Below are positions 18,198 through 32,215 of a stretch of 64,000 nt of DNA, one piece after another; the first letter of the stretch is position 1, and each line of letters opens with the position of its first letter. Made by a program: the position numbers and the translations under genes. The stretch is from contig NZ_VDZU01000001.1 in assembly GCF_007673525.1 (NCBI RefSeq), positions 868,001 to 932,000 on the forward strand. The letters are read 5' to 3'. Origin of the DNA: Fictibacillus phosphorivorans. GTDB taxonomy: Bacteria; Bacillota; Bacilli; Bacillales; Fictibacillaceae. Under the pieces are notes generated by a model that made no database searches, had not been told where the DNA came from, and was given only the letters and a program-made list of their open reading frames with translations.

Positions 18198-19220
18198 ATG
18201 AAAAAACTTATAGAGATACAGAAGAAGTTGCTGCCAGATCTTCTAGAAACGATGCGAAAGCGATACAACGTATTAAATGTTGTGAGAATCCATGAACCTA
18301 TTGGAAGAAGAAGTTTAGCATCAACCCTGAACCTGACAGAACGCGTACTGCGCTCAGAAGTTTCGTTCCTAAAAGATCAAGGACTTCTAAACATCCAGAC
18401 TGCTGGCATGTCACTAACAACAGAGGGGCATGATATTTTAGTAGAGCTATCTGAGATGATGAAAGAATTGTCTGGTTTGCATGTTTTAGAATCGAAACTT
18501 AAGGATATGTTAAATCTGTCAGAAGTCATCGTAGTACCGGGTGACAGTGATCAAGATGTTTGGGTAAAAAATGATATGGGTAAAGCAGCAGCAGACCGAT
18601 TGAAGCGTCAGCTGTCAGCAAAGAACATCATTGCTGTAACGGGTGGAACAACACTCGCTTCAGTAGCTGAGATGATGACACCTATACAAAAGGGACAACA
18701 TTTATTGTTCGTTCCTGCCCGAGGCGGACTTGGTGAGAAAGTTGAGAACCAAGCGAACACCATTTGTTCCACGATGGCTCAAAAAGCGAACGGGGAATAC
18801 AGGCTGCTTCATCTGCCAGATCAGTTGAGCAAAGAAACGTATCTTTCTTTGATGGCTGAGCCTGGTGTTAAAGAAGTCATGGAGCTCATACACTCCGCTG
18901 GTATAGTGCTTCACGGGATTGGCGATGCTAAAACAATGGCAGTACGTCGAAACTCTAACCCGTCGGTTCTACTAAAGCTGGAAGAAGAAAAAGCAGTTGC
19001 AGAAGCATTCGGCTATTACTTCGATCAGCAGGGTGAAGTGGTTCACCGCGTACGCACGATAGGGTTGCAGCTAGATGAGCTGCAGAATAGTGATTTCATC
19101 ATGGCAGTAGCAGGCGGATCTTCTAAATCCGATGCGATTGCAGCATTCATGAAACACGGTCCGAAAAAGGTTTTAATCACGGACGAAGGAGCTGCCCGGC
19201 AACTATTGGGTAACTCGTAA
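18198..19220 (+). CDS. cggR: central glycolytic genes regulator CggR
   Basis: The 340-residue SorC/DeoR-family repressor has an N-terminal DNA-binding domain with EPIGRRSLASTLNLTERVLR (residues about 33-52) and a C-terminal effector domain with AVTGGTTLASVAEM and a late AVAGGSSKSDAIAA motif that binds sugar phosphate. It controls the gapA-pgk-tpiA-gpmI-eno operon. The ATG at 18198 follows AGGAGAATGTGCA and matches the start of B. subtilis CggR; the longer frame from 18093 would overlap the operator. Confidence 0.95.
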   Translation: MKKLIEIQKKLLPDLLETMRKRYNVLNVVRIHEPIGRRSLASTLNLTERVLRSEVSFLKDQGLLNIQTAGMSLTTEGHDILVELSEMMKELSGLHVLESKLKDMLNLSEVIVVPGDSDQDVWVKNDMGKAAADRLKRQLSAKNIIAVTGGTTLASVAEMMTPIQKGQHLLFVPARGGLGEKVENQANTICSTMAQKANGEYRLLHLPDQLSKETYLSLMAEPGVKEVMELIHSAGIVLHGIGDAKTMAVRRNSNPSVLLKLEEEKAVAEAFGYYFDQQGEVVHRVRTIGLQLDELQNSDFIMAVAGGSSKSDAIAAFMKHGPKKVLITDEGAARQLLGNS

Positions 19221-20309
<1,089 letters not shown>

Positions 20310-20439
20310 TAGATAGAGAAGAACAATAAGGAGGGGGAGAAGTCGTTTCAAACAGGCTTCTACTCCTCTTTCCCATGTAAAACCTGGGAGATTGCTGATT
20401 CTTTTAATCTTTTTACTAGTCAGGAGGCTGCATGTACTT

Positions 20440-21624
20440 ATGAACAAAAAAAGTGTTCGTGACATCGATCTAAAAGGCAAAGTCGTATTTTGCCGTGTTG
20501 ATTTTAACGTACCTATGAAAGATGGAAACATTACGGATGAAACGCGTATCAACGCTGCTCTTCCTACCATCAAATACTTAACAGAGCAAGGCGCTAAAGT
20601 TCTTTTAGCAAGTCACTTGGGACGTCCAAAAGGACAAGTTGTTGAAGAACTTCGTCTAACTCCAGTAGCAGAACGCTTAAGCGAACTTCTTGGAAAAGAA
20701 GTTGTAAAAACGGATGAAGCTTATGGAGAAGAAGTTGAAAAAGCAGTCGCTAACCTAGAAGAAGGCGGCGTGATCTTACTTGAGAACGTTCGTTTTTACC
20801 CAGGAGAAGAAAAGAATGATCCTGAATTAGCACAAAAGTTTGCAGCACTCGCTGATGTGTACGTAAACGATGCTTTTGGAGCAGCTCACAGAGCACATGC
20901 TTCAACAGAAGGGATCGCGAAACATCTTCCTGCTGTATCCGGTTTGTTGATGGAAAAGGAACTTGAAGTGCTAGGAAAAGCATTATCAAATCCTGACCGT
21001 CCTTTCACTGCTATCATCGGTGGTGCAAAAGTTAAGGATAAGATTGACGTAATCGACAATCTATTAGACAAAGTAGACAACCTGATCATCGGCGGTGGTT
21101 TAGGGTATACATTCATTAAGGCGCTTGGCCATGATGTAGGGAAGTCTCTTTTAGAAGAAGATAAGATTGAAACTGCTCGCGGTTTCATGGAAAAAGCTAA
21201 AGAAAAAGGCGTGAACTTCCTAATTGCTGAGGATGTTTTAGTAGCCGACGACTTCTCGAACGACGCTAACACGAAAGTAGTAGCGATCGATTCTATCCCA
21301 TCTGACTGGGAAGGGCTTGATATCGGAACAAAAACGATCGAAAAGTACGTAAAGGTTATTAAAGAATCGAAGCTTGTAATATGGAACGGACCGATGGGTG
21401 TATTTGAGATCGACGCATTCGCAAACGGTACTCGTTCAGTAGCAAACGCACTAGCAGAAGCAACTGACACGTACAGCGTTATCGGTGGTGGAGATTCAGC
21501 TGCAGCTGTTGAGAAGTTTGGTCTTGCTGATAAAATGAGCCACATCTCAACTGGCGGCGGTGCTTCCCTTGAGTTCATGGAAGGTAAAGAACTTCCAGGC
21601 GTTGTAGCTTTAAACGACAAGTAA
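20440..21624 (+). CDS. pgk: phosphoglycerate kinase
   Basis: The 394-residue two-domain kinase makes ATP from 1,3-bisphosphoglycerate. It shows the N-terminal [11 protein letters not shown] substrate motif (near residues 14-24), SHLGRPKG, and C-terminal nucleotide-binding WNGPMGVFE and [10 protein letters not shown]. The ATG at 20440 matches family starts, but its AGGAGG is 12 bases away, longer than usual. A closer ATG at 20432 opens a three-codon frame ending in TGA across the pgk start. Hairpins lie in the gapA-pgk gap. Confidence 0.97.
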   Translation: MNKKSVRDIDLKGKVVFCRVDFNVPMKDGNITDETRINAALPTIKYLTEQGAKVLLASHLGRPKGQVVEELRLTPVAERLSELLGKEVVKTDEAYGEEVEKAVANLEEGGVILLENVRFYPGEEKNDPELAQKFAALADVYVNDAFGAAHRAHASTEGIAKHLPAVSGLLMEKELEVLGKALSNPDRPFTAIIGGAKVKDKIDVIDNLLDKVDNLIIGGGLGYTFIKALGHDVGKSLLEEDKIETARGFMEKAKEKGVNFLIAEDVLVADDFSNDANTKVVAIDSIPSDWEGLDIGTKTIEKYVKVIKESKLVIWNGPMGVFEIDAFANGTRSVANALAEATDTYSVIGGGDSAAAVEKFGLADKMSHISTGGGASLEFMEGKELPGVVALNDK

Positions 21625-21637
21625 GATTTTGTGCGCG

Positions 21638-21765
21638 GTCGATTTCCGCTTCAGGTGCTTCGCTTTCCGCGGGGCAGGCGGTGAGCCACTTGCCGCTTTG
21701 CGCCACTAAGTGTCTCACCTGACCGCTTGTCCCGCAGGAGTCTCGCACCTCACACTCCAATCGAC
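21638..21765. repeat. long palindromic dispersed repeat, copy B, between pgk and tpiA
   Basis: The element runs from GTCGATT (21638) to AATCGAC (ends 21765) and folds over its whole length. AGGTGCTTCGCTTTCCGCGG faces CTGCGGGACAAG in the other arm, CACTT faces AAGTG, and a CGC-TTT-GCG tip closes it. It lies inside the glycolytic transcript. Confidence 0.85.
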
Positions 21766-21834
21766 TTATCAATGAAGCTACTGTATAACTGACTGCTTCA
21801 ACTTTTAGTACTACTCTAAAAGAAACACTTTTAA

Positions 21835-24134
<2,300 letters not shown>

Positions 24135-24173
24135 GTTTGTTTACGAAATATGTACAGAGACTCTTGTGCATAA

Positions 24174-25520
<1,347 letters not shown>

Positions 25521-25522
25521 TT

Positions 25523-25577
25523 GGGGTCTGACCCCACACAAAGACAAACTCGCCATTTTCTCTTTGTGAAAAAGACA
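25523..25577. repeat. GGGGTCTGACCCC-type short dispersed repeat, copy 3
   Basis: GGGGTCTGACCCCACACAA followed by AGACAAACTCGCC lies 3 bases after the eno stop. CACAAAGA and TCTTTGTG pair perfectly inside it. Confidence 0.78.
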
Positions 25578-25622
25578 AGCCCCCGGATCAAGCACTATAA
25601 GCGCTGATCCGGGGGCTGTCTT
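25572..25622. terminator. strong hairpin between eno and the toxin-like gene
   Basis: AGACAAGCCCCCGGATCA pairs with TGATCCGGGGGCTGTCT. On the minus strand the hairpin is followed by CTTTTTC, so it is a good terminator for the small minus-strand gene. On the + strand the T-run is poorer, but it still ends the glycolytic transcript region. Confidence 0.8.
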
Positions 25623-25653
25623 CATTTAAAAGGGGTTAAGCCAACTCTGCTGC

Positions 25654-25740
25654 TTATCGAGAGCGATTGTTAGAATGAAGGATAGTAACAATGAGCATTG
25701 AGAAACTGATCATGAGCGACATCGTTTCAAAAACAGTCAT
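25654..25740 (-). CDS. holin-like toxin peptide (probable type I toxin)
   Basis: The frame encodes only 28 residues: MTVFETMSLMISFSMLIV, then TILHSNN and a basic SR end. The opening MTVFExxxLMIxFxxLIV is the hallmark of the Firmicutes holin-like toxin family (BsrG/TxpA type). Such peptides insert in the membrane and are held off by an antisense RNA. TTGGAGGGATCAAAA gives a strong ribosome site. The hairpin at 25572-25622 terminates it. The antisense RNA itself was not located. Confidence 0.65.
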   Translation of the reverse strand: MTVFETMSLMISFSMLIVTILHSNNRSR

Positions 25741-25881
25741 TTTTGATCCCTCCAATCGTGTTACCCTTAAGATTCGTAAAAGCAGGGTTGTCCTATACCT
25801 AAAAAGAGAAAGATAGGTAATAAGGCTTGTCTTTTTTGCTTAAAGGATTTAAGGATTAATTACATATAATGTTTTCATGGG

Positions 25882-26103
25882 GTTGTGAGCGATTCAAAAG
25901 TTTTATGAGCGATTCCAGGATTTTGTGAGCGATTCAAAAGTTTTATGAGCGATTCTAGGATTTTGTGAGCGATTCGAGAGTTTTATGAGCGATTCTAGGA
26001 TTTTGTGAGCGATTCAAAAGTTTTATGAGCGATTCCAGGATTTTGTGAGCGATTCGAAAGTATTATGAGCGATTCCAAGACTATGAGCGATTCGAGAACT
26101 TCA
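25882..26103. repeat. 20-bp tandem array, 11 units, with alternating A/B units
   Basis: TGAGCGATTC recurs at 25886, 25906, 25926 and so on to 26066 with strict 20-base spacing, and once more at 26084. Units alternate: odd ones read GTGAGCGATTCAAAAGTTT-like and even ones ATGAGCGATTCCAGGATTTT-like, so the true period is 40 bases. The core is the same as in the array at 3.5 kb. From 25741 to 25880 and from 26104 to 26270 I see nothing else recognisable. Confidence 0.95.
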
Positions 26104-26284
26104 CGACCTTCTCAGAATCTCAATGTCATTGCAATCTCAAGAGCGTTCCAAGTTTTTAACTCACTAAATATCTACCACAGCTCTTACCGAATTTCTCACA
26201 AAACCTCATAATCCTTCTATTTTTAACGAAAATCATTTAAAATGCTTATAACAAGTACTTGCTTGATGTACGGGGGAATTTTTG

Positions 26285-26986
26285 ATGAATGATAGTTTAT
26301 ACATACGTATAGAAGCTGGGGATCCTTATGACACGGGGAGCCTCATGCCATTGAAACCTGAGGGAGAAGCACTTGTATTCGGCCGATCTTCTCAAACGAA
26401 CGAAACAGATGTGTCATTTATAAGTCCATACGTTTCCCGAAAGCATGCAGAGATTTACATGCAAGACGGGGTATCTTTTATTCGTGATCTAGATTCAAAG
26501 CACGGAACGGCGCTCAATAACCAGCTTCTCGAGCCACATATGCCGAAACAGCTTCAATCTGGAGATGTGATCAGCTTGGCAAAGGGAGTTATTCTGTTAA
26601 CCTACCTGAATACTGAAGCGGATCAATCAGATCTTACGATGGAGTTTACTTCACCTATTCAACCCGCAGAATCACAGATCACGAGTGGGTTGCATATCAT
26701 TCCTGAACGCCGCCAGATCTCGATAGATGGAGAGCCATTATTTCTGTCAGGAAAACACACCGACCTTCTTGTATTTTTGTATCGAAAAAAGAATCAGGCG
26801 GTCAGCAGTGACGAAATAAAGATTCAAATATGGCCGGAGCGAATGGTTGCTGGTTCCAACGACATTCCTGACGTTGGAAACGATGAGATCAATGCACTTG
26901 TCTACCGTCTCAGAAAGAAGCTTGGCCCATACGGAGATTCGATCGTTACCGTTCCTCGTTATGGATACATGCTGCAGATTAATTAA
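26285..26986 (+). CDS. FHA-domain protein with C-terminal winged-helix DNA-binding domain
   Basis: The 233-residue protein starts with a forkhead-associated domain (residues about 20-105). It carries FGRSSQTNETDVSF, SPYVSRKHAEI and DSKHGTALNN, which bind phosphothreonine. It ends with an OmpR-like winged helix (about 140-232), with INALVYRLRKKLG and VTVPRYGYML. There is no receiver domain. This suggests a transcription factor steered by Ser/Thr phosphorylation rather than by a histidine kinase (inference). The ATG at 26285 follows GGGGG by 8 bases. Confidence 0.82.
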   Translation: MNDSLYIRIEAGDPYDTGSLMPLKPEGEALVFGRSSQTNETDVSFISPYVSRKHAEIYMQDGVSFIRDLDSKHGTALNNQLLEPHMPKQLQSGDVISLAKGVILLTYLNTEADQSDLTMEFTSPIQPAESQITSGLHIIPERRQISIDGEPLFLSGKHTDLLVFLYRKKNQAVSSDEIKIQIWPERMVAGSNDIPDVGNDEINALVYRLRKKLGPYGDSIVTVPRYGYMLQIN

Positions 26987-27000
26987 ATAGGAATACTCCA

Positions 27001-27041
27001 AAGAGTCTGTTAGAACACAATCGTTCTGATAGACTTTTTTT
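27001..27041 (+). terminator. terminator after the FHA-wHTH gene
   Basis: AGTCTGTTAGAAC and GTTCTGATAGACT form a stem with two mismatches, then a T-run. Confidence 0.8.
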
Positions 27042-27201
27042 CTTATAAAAAACCCCGCAAAATTATCAGAACCTTATCATTTCCGTATGAGGAAAGAGTC
27101 ATGATAAATCCATTTTAGACTAGACAAAAAGAGAGTAAATTAAATAAAAGGAAAAAACTCCTTTTTAGATGTTTCTGATAAATAGGTGTGGTGAAGAAAA
27201 A

Positions 27202-27456
27202 ATGAGGGTAGAGGAAACTAGACGGGATCGAAGAGGAAGATCATATCGGTTCCGATTAATCCGGGCATTTATCGTTCTACTATTTACAATTTTGTATATA
27301 CGAACCTATGACCTTCAGATTACGAATGGAGAAAAGGCTCGTTTGAAATCTGAGACCTATGAAGATGTTGTAATCAAAAAATCCATTTTCAATGATAACT
27401 ACTACTCGTCAAAAAAAGACACACCACTAGAAACAGACATAAAACATAACAAGTAA
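27202..27456 (+). CDS. small single-span membrane protein, unknown function
   Basis: The 84-residue product has an Arg-rich cytosolic N-terminus (VEETRRDRRGRSYRFR), one membrane span (about residues 20-37) and an extracellular tail beginning YDLQITNGEKARLKSET. That layout and the QITNGE stretch resemble the membrane anchor of class B penicillin-binding proteins, but no transpeptidase domain follows. It may be a free-standing protein or the relic of one. The ATG at 27202 is preceded by GTGGTGAAG. Conservation is untested. Confidence 0.5.
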   Translation: MRVEETRRDRRGRSYRFRLIRAFIVLLFTILYIRTYDLQITNGEKARLKSETYEDVVIKKSIFNDNYYSSKKDTPLETDIKHNK

Positions 27457-27507
27457 CAGTAAAATGAAAATGGGGGATGTCCCCATTAATACGAAGAGGG
27501 GATGTTT

Positions 27508-27840
27508 ATGATGCAACCACTTAAACAAGAATCTTCGGATGGTGCAGAAAACAAACTGGAGAAATTGAATCCGATCAGCTTTATTGGAAAAGTGAAAGAA
27601 ACCAATGGCCAAGTATTTACCATCTCTCATAAGAAAACGTTGATGAAAGTAAAACTGGATGCTAAGACAGAGCTGCTCGATGGGGACAAGACGCTAGATA
27701 TCGCGCCAGACGAAGCCGTGCAGCCAGGAGCTACCGTTCAAGTAGTAGGGATGTTAAACAAAAGACTGAATGTAATAAGAGCGGTTCGCCTCTATATTTT
27801 TCATAAAGAATTTGATATCAACTATTCAGGAACAAATTAA
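27508..27840 (+). CDS. hypothetical protein, 110 residues
   Basis: This soluble protein has a polar N-terminal 25 residues and then a beta-rich core: FIGKVKETNGQVFTIS, VKLDAKTELLDG and GATVQVVGMLNKR. The strand pattern suggests a small barrel such as an OB-like fold (inference). No signal peptide is present. AGAGGGG lies 6 bases before the ATG at 27508; the ATG at 27502 is too close to that site. It lies 50 bases after the small membrane protein, possibly co-transcribed. Confidence 0.55.
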   Translation: MMQPLKQESSDGAENKLEKLNPISFIGKVKETNGQVFTISHKKTLMKVKLDAKTELLDGDKTLDIAPDEAVQPGATVQVVGMLNKRLNVIRAVRLYIFHKEFDINYSGTN

Positions 27841-27929
27841 TGAAGGTTCTGAAAAAAGCTTTGCCTCGTCCCTTCAAGTTATGGTACATTTAGGGTAATG
27901 TAACGTGGAACGGTGGAGGTGTAACATAC

Positions 27930-28169
27930 ATGCTAACAGCAGCAAAAATCCTTCTTATTTTAGTATCAATCGCATTAATCGTTGTCGTTGTTCTTCAATC
28001 AGGTCGTTCGGCAGGATTATCAGGTGCGATTACTGGTGGAGCTGAACAGCTTTTTGGTAAACAAAAAGCACGTGGAATCGACGCATTGCTAAGTAAGTTA
28101 ACGATCATTCTTGCAGTGTTGTTCTTCATTCTAACGATTTCAGTAGCATACTTTATTCCGATGAACTAA
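27930..28169 (+). CDS. secG: preprotein translocase subunit SecG
   Basis: The 79-residue protein has two membrane spans (about residues 3-19 and 55-75) joined by the conserved loop [14 protein letters not shown], diagnostic of SecG. It stimulates SecYEG-mediated export. CGGTGGAGGTG precedes the ATG. As in B. subtilis it heads the secG-esterase-rnr-smpB-ssrA region, though a terminator separates it from the esterases. Confidence 0.95.
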   Translation: MLTAAKILLILVSIALIVVVVLQSGRSAGLSGAITGGAEQLFGKQKARGIDALLSKLTIILAVLFFILTISVAYFIPMN

Positions 28170-28180
28170 AGAACAGTCAA

Positions 28181-28217
28181 AAACAACAAGCGGTATTTAC
28201 TGCTTGTTGTTTTTTTA
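28181..28217 (+). terminator. terminator after secG
   Basis: AAACAACAAGC and GCTTGTTGTTT pair around GGTATTTACT, with a T-run following. Confidence 0.85.
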
Positions 28218-28312
28218 GTCTGTAGAAACACCGCATAACCTTTATGAGAGTGGTTGTGATATGATTTGATACGAGGATAAAAGGGTAACCTATAGACAAA
28301 AAAGGTGGTAGC

Positions 28313-29002
28313 ATGATCGGGTGTCTTTGTTTGCATGGGTTCACAGGCGGACCTTATGAGATCGAGCCAATTACAGAATATCTTGAGAAGCATACAGATT
28401 GGTTGTTATCTGTGCCCACTTATCCTGGTCACGGAACTGAGCTCTCATTAAGAGGTAGAACACATACAGAATGGCTTCAAGAAGCTGAAAATGCCTATTT
28501 GGAGCTACGAGAAAAAGTTGAACAAATCTATATAGTCGGCTTTTCAATGGGTGGAATGATCGCGGGGTATCTCGCTTCAAAGTACGGGTGTGACAAATTA
28601 ATTCTGTTGAACGCAAGTGCCTACTATCTTAACCCCGCACAGATGATTAAAGATATAGCCAATATGATGGTCTCTGGTCTGAACGGTCAACTAAGAGATC
28701 ATGAATTATATAAAAGGTATCGAAAAAAGTTCCTTGATACACCTTTCAGTGCGACAAGAGAGTTTCAGAAGCTAGTAAGGATGATCAAACCTGAATTCTC
28801 ACAAGTCTCCGCACCAACTTTGATCGTTCAAGGAGAATGTGATGGCCTTGTTCCGAGAAGAAGTGCAGAATATCTGTACAAAGCGATAGCAGCATCTAAC
28901 AAACGTCTTTGTTATTTTAAAGAATCAAAGCACATGATCTGTCATGATGTAGAGAAAGATGACTTAATTCAAGAAGTATATCAATTTTTAACGAATGAAT
29001 AG
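28313..29002 (+). CDS. alpha/beta hydrolase, carboxylesterase-like
   Basis: The 229-residue serine hydrolase has an oxyanion region LHGFTGGP near residues 7-14. Its nucleophile elbow is GFSMGGM (Ser near residue 80), with Asp in GECDGLVP and His in SKHMICHD completing the triad. It resembles monoacylglycerol lipase/carboxylesterase family members; the substrate is unknown. AAAGGTGG lies before the ATG. It is paralogous to the next gene and probably co-transcribed with it. Confidence 0.85.
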   Translation: MIGCLCLHGFTGGPYEIEPITEYLEKHTDWLLSVPTYPGHGTELSLRGRTHTEWLQEAENAYLELREKVEQIYIVGFSMGGMIAGYLASKYGCDKLILLNASAYYLNPAQMIKDIANMMVSGLNGQLRDHELYKRYRKKFLDTPFSATREFQKLVRMIKPEFSQVSAPTLIVQGECDGLVPRRSAEYLYKAIAASNKRLCYFKESKHMICHDVEKDDLIQEVYQFLTNE

Positions 29003-29014
29003 GAGAGGTACAAC

Positions 29015-29761
29015 ATGAAAATCGCAGCACCAAAACCGTTCTTCTTTGAAGGAGGAAAACGGGCAGTCTTAATGCTTCATGGGTTCACGGGCAGTTCAGC
29101 CGATGTACGAATGATGGGGAGATTTCTGCAGAAGAAGGGCTATACATGTCACGCTCCTCAGTATAAAGGGCATGCCGTTCCCCCTGAAGAACTAGTACAC
29201 ACAGGACCCAAAGACTGGTGGGAAGATGTGATTGGCGGCTACAATCATCTTAAAGAAAAAGGCTACGACGAGATTGCTGTTTGCGGTCTTTCCTTAGGTG
29301 GCGTATTCTCTTTAAAACTTGCTACTGAACATCCTGTGAAAGCAGTTATTCCGATGTGCGCACCCATGTCTATCAAGAGTGAAGAAGTGATGTATAAAGG
29401 GGTTTGTGCGTACGCTGAAGAATATAAAAAGCGTGAACAGAAATCAGCAGAACAGATTCAAGAAGAGATGGAAGAATTCAAAAAAACACCGATGAATACG
29501 TTAAAAGCACTTCAAGATCTAATTCAAAGTGTAAGAAATTCAGTAGATCTCGTATACGCACCTACGTTTGTTGTGCAGGCTAGAAATGATGAAATGATAA
29601 ACACGGAATCTGCAAATATTATCTATGATGAAGTAGAGAGTGAAACGAAAGATTTAAAGTGGTATGAAAACTCATCACACGTTATTACATTAGACAAGGA
29701 AAAAGAACAGCTGCATGAAGATGTTTATGCTTTCTTAGAAGACCTTGATTGGTCAGAATAG
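29015..29761 (+). CDS. est: carboxylesterase (Est30/YvaK type)
   Basis: The 248-residue hydrolase closely fits the thermostable Est30 family. It has [19 protein letters not shown] near residues 18-36, the nucleophile in [10 protein letters not shown] (Ser near 94), Asp in ARNDEMI, and His in SSHVITLD. Members hydrolyse short-chain esters. It lies between the first esterase and rnr, the position of yvaK in B. subtilis. AGGAGAGG precedes the ATG. Confidence 0.9.
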   Translation: MKIAAPKPFFFEGGKRAVLMLHGFTGSSADVRMMGRFLQKKGYTCHAPQYKGHAVPPEELVHTGPKDWWEDVIGGYNHLKEKGYDEIAVCGLSLGGVFSLKLATEHPVKAVIPMCAPMSIKSEEVMYKGVCAYAEEYKKREQKSAEQIQEEMEEFKKTPMNTLKALQDLIQSVRNSVDLVYAPTFVVQARNDEMINTESANIIYDEVESETKDLKWYENSSHVITLDKEKEQLHEDVYAFLEDLDWSE

Positions 29762-29792
29762 AACCTTTTTTCCTTAAAAAGGAGGTCAGTTT

Positions 29793-32111
29793 TTGGATAA
29801 ACTGCAAATACTCCAGCTCATGAAAGATTCGGAAAAACCGATGACAGTCACAGAGATTGAAGAAGCTCTTCAACTTCCTGACGCTGAAGCTTTCAAGAAA
29901 CTGGTTTTAACACTTAATGAATTAGAAGATGAAGGATCTGTCGTTCGAACACGTACAAACCGTTATGGATTACCTGAAAAGATGAGCCTGATCAAAGGAC
30001 GCGTTCAGGGACACGCAAAAGGTTTTGCGTTTCTTATCCCAGAAGACTCTGAACAAAAAGATGTGTATATCTCACAATCTGATATGAATGGTGCGATGAG
30101 TGGAGACACGGTGCTCGTGCGCTTAAACCAAACATCTTCAGGATCACGTCCTGAAGGTACGATCATTCGTATTTTGGAACGAGGCGTTACAGAGGTCGTC
30201 GGAACGTTCCAGGAGAGCCGTAAATTTGGTTTTGTTGTAGCTGATGATAAACGGATCCCGAATGACATCTTTATCCCTGCAGACGGCGTTAACGGCGCTG
30301 TAGAAGGACATAAGGTTCTTGTTAAGATCACAAAATACCCTGAAGGCAGAAACAGTGCCGAAGGGGAGATCATTCACATCATCGGACATAAGAACGATCC
30401 AGGTGTAGATATCATCTCTGTTATCTTCAAACATGGACTGCCAAGAGAGTTTCCGGTTGAAGCACTTGAGCAAGCTCATAATACGCCAGATGAGATCGAC
30501 CCGAAAGATATTGAAGGACGTCGCGATCTTCGTAACGAAACCATCGTAACTATTGATGGAGCGGACGCGAAAGACTTGGATGATGCGGTTCATGTGATCA
30601 AGCTGCCTAACGGTCATTACAAGCTTGGCGTACATATCGCAGATGTTACGCACTATGTAACTGAAGATTCTCCGATCGATAAAGAAGCGCAAGAGCGCGG
30701 TACGAGTGTGTACTTAGTCGATCGTGTAATCCCAATGATTCCACATCGTCTATCAAACGGGATCTGTTCCTTAAATCCGAAAGTAGACCGCTTGACGATC
30801 TCTTGTGAGATGGAGATCAACCATGATGGAGAAGTCATTAAACATGAAATCTTCCCGAGTGTGATCAAAACAACAGAGCGAATGACGTACACAGATGTTC
30901 GTAAAATCTTACAGGATGAAGATGAGGCGGTTAACAAGAAATACGAATCACTCATCCCTTTCTTTCAGTTAATGGGAGAGCTTGCTGAAATTCTTCGCAA
31001 AAAACGTTTTGCCCGTGGTGCGATTGACTTTGATTTTTCTGAAGCAAAAGTACTCGTAGACGAAAACAGCGATCCACAAGATGTTGTTCTTCGTGAGAGA
31101 TCGGTTGCAGAAAAACTGATTGAAGAATTTATGCTATGTGCCAATGAGACCGTTGCACAGCATTTCCATGAACTCGAGCTTCCGTTCATGTACCGAATTC
31201 ATGAAGATCCAGATGAAGGCAAACTAGAGCGATTCTTAGAGTTCATCGGCATGTTTGGTTATGCGTTAAAAGGGACTGCAAGCGACATTCACCCGCGCAG
31301 CCTTCAACAGCTTTTGGAGACCGTAAAAGGCGAGCCAGAGGAAATGGTAATCAGTAAAATCATGCTTCGTTCCATGAAGCAAGCGAAGTACGATCATATG
31401 TCACTTGGTCACTACGGATTGGCGACAGAGTTCTATACGCATTTCACGTCACCGATTCGTCGTTATCCAGACTTAATCGTACATCGCCTCATCCGTACGT
31501 ATCTATTTAAAAAAGACACAGGACCAAAAACAGTCAGTCATTGGAAAGCAGAACTTCCTGCGATCGCTAAGCATTCATCCGCGATGGAACGCCGTGCTGT
31601 TGATGCGGAACGTGAAACAGATGAGCTTAAAAAATCACAGTTCATGCTCGATAAGATCGGGGAAGAGTTTGATGGCGTGATCAGCTCTGTTACAAACTTT
31701 GGATTGTTCGTTGAACTTCCAAATACGATTGAAGGTCTCGTACATGTTAGCTACCTAACAGACGATTACTACCGATTCGATGAGAAGTTTATGGCGATGA
31801 TCGGTGAGCGGACAGGTAACGTATTCCGAATCGGTGATGAGATTTCCATTCGAGTTGCGAACGTGAATGTAGATGAGCGAGCGATCGATTTCGAAATCGT
31901 CGGAATGAAGGGGACACCTCGTAAACGCTTCAAAGATCGCCAAAAAGTGATCGATATTGGGGATACACCAAAACGCGGACGAGGAAGAAGAAGCAAGAAT
32001 CGCACAAGTGAATCTGAGCGTTCAAGCGGTCCTCAAGATTCAAAGAAAGGGAAGAAGAAGCCTTTCTATAAACCAGTTGCTAAGAAAAAAGGCAAGAAAA
32101 AGAAGAAATAA
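29793..32111 (+). CDS. rnr: ribonuclease R
   Basis: The 772-residue 3'-5' exoribonuclease has cold-shock-like domains (about residues 65-210) and the RNB catalytic domain (about 240-580). [13 protein letters not shown] provides the metal-binding aspartates. An S1 domain follows (about 625-705, [15 protein letters not shown]), then a Lys-rich tail. It degrades structured RNA, including the defective messages released by trans-translation. The TTG start at 29793 follows AAAAGGAGG. Its neighbours smpB and ssrA form a ribosome-rescue module. Confidence 0.97.
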   Translation: MDKLQILQLMKDSEKPMTVTEIEEALQLPDAEAFKKLVLTLNELEDEGSVVRTRTNRYGLPEKMSLIKGRVQGHAKGFAFLIPEDSEQKDVYISQSDMNGAMSGDTVLVRLNQTSSGSRPEGTIIRILERGVTEVVGTFQESRKFGFVVADDKRIPNDIFIPADGVNGAVEGHKVLVKITKYPEGRNSAEGEIIHIIGHKNDPGVDIISVIFKHGLPREFPVEALEQAHNTPDEIDPKDIEGRRDLRNETIVTIDGADAKDLDDAVHVIKLPNGHYKLGVHIADVTHYVTEDSPIDKEAQERGTSVYLVDRVIPMIPHRLSNGICSLNPKVDRLTISCEMEINHDGEVIKHEIFPSVIKTTERMTYTDVRKILQDEDEAVNKKYESLIPFFQLMGELAEILRKKRFARGAIDFDFSEAKVLVDENSDPQDVVLRERSVAEKLIEEFMLCANETVAQHFHELELPFMYRIHEDPDEGKLERFLEFIGMFGYALKGTASDIHPRSLQQLLETVKGEPEEMVISKIMLRSMKQAKYDHMSLGHYGLATEFYTHFTSPIRRYPDLIVHRLIRTYLFKKDTGPKTVSHWKAELPAIAKHSSAMERRAVDAERETDELKKSQFMLDKIGEEFDGVISSVTNFGLFVELPNTIEGLVHVSYLTDDYYRFDEKFMAMIGERTGNVFRIGDEISIRVANVNVDERAIDFEIVGMKGTPRKRFKDRQKVIDIGDTPKRGRGRRSKNRTSESERSSGPQDSKKGKKKPFYKPVAKKKGKKKKK

Positions 32112-32123
32112 GAAAGCATGTTA

Positions 32124-32154
32124 GTCAAGGTTCATCCTCGGTGGTGAACCTTGA
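32124..32154 (+). terminator. strong hairpin between rnr and smpB
   Basis: GTCAAGGTTCA and TGAACCTTGAC form a perfect 11-bp stem, but the following T-run is weak. It overlaps the -35 of the smpB promoter. Confidence 0.6.
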
Positions 32155-32179
32155 CGTTATTTGACCATATTGCTATAAT
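32151..32179 (+). promoter_or_regulatory. sigma-A promoter of smpB
   Basis: TTGACG (32151-32156) and TATAAT (32174-32179) are spaced by 17 bases, about 37 bases before the smpB start. Confidence 0.7.
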
Positions 32180-32215
32180 TAAACTTCACTTGCTGTGGGG
32201 AGGATTGAGTTTTAC

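Noticed and set aside
20886-21620. Antisense gene of 244 codons opposite pgk
   Set aside because: It is a long frame caused by biased codons of pgk; it has no ribosome site and a low-complexity Ser/Pro/Phe composition. The same applies to antisense frames over rnr (30005-30692), gapA, tpiA and hisA.
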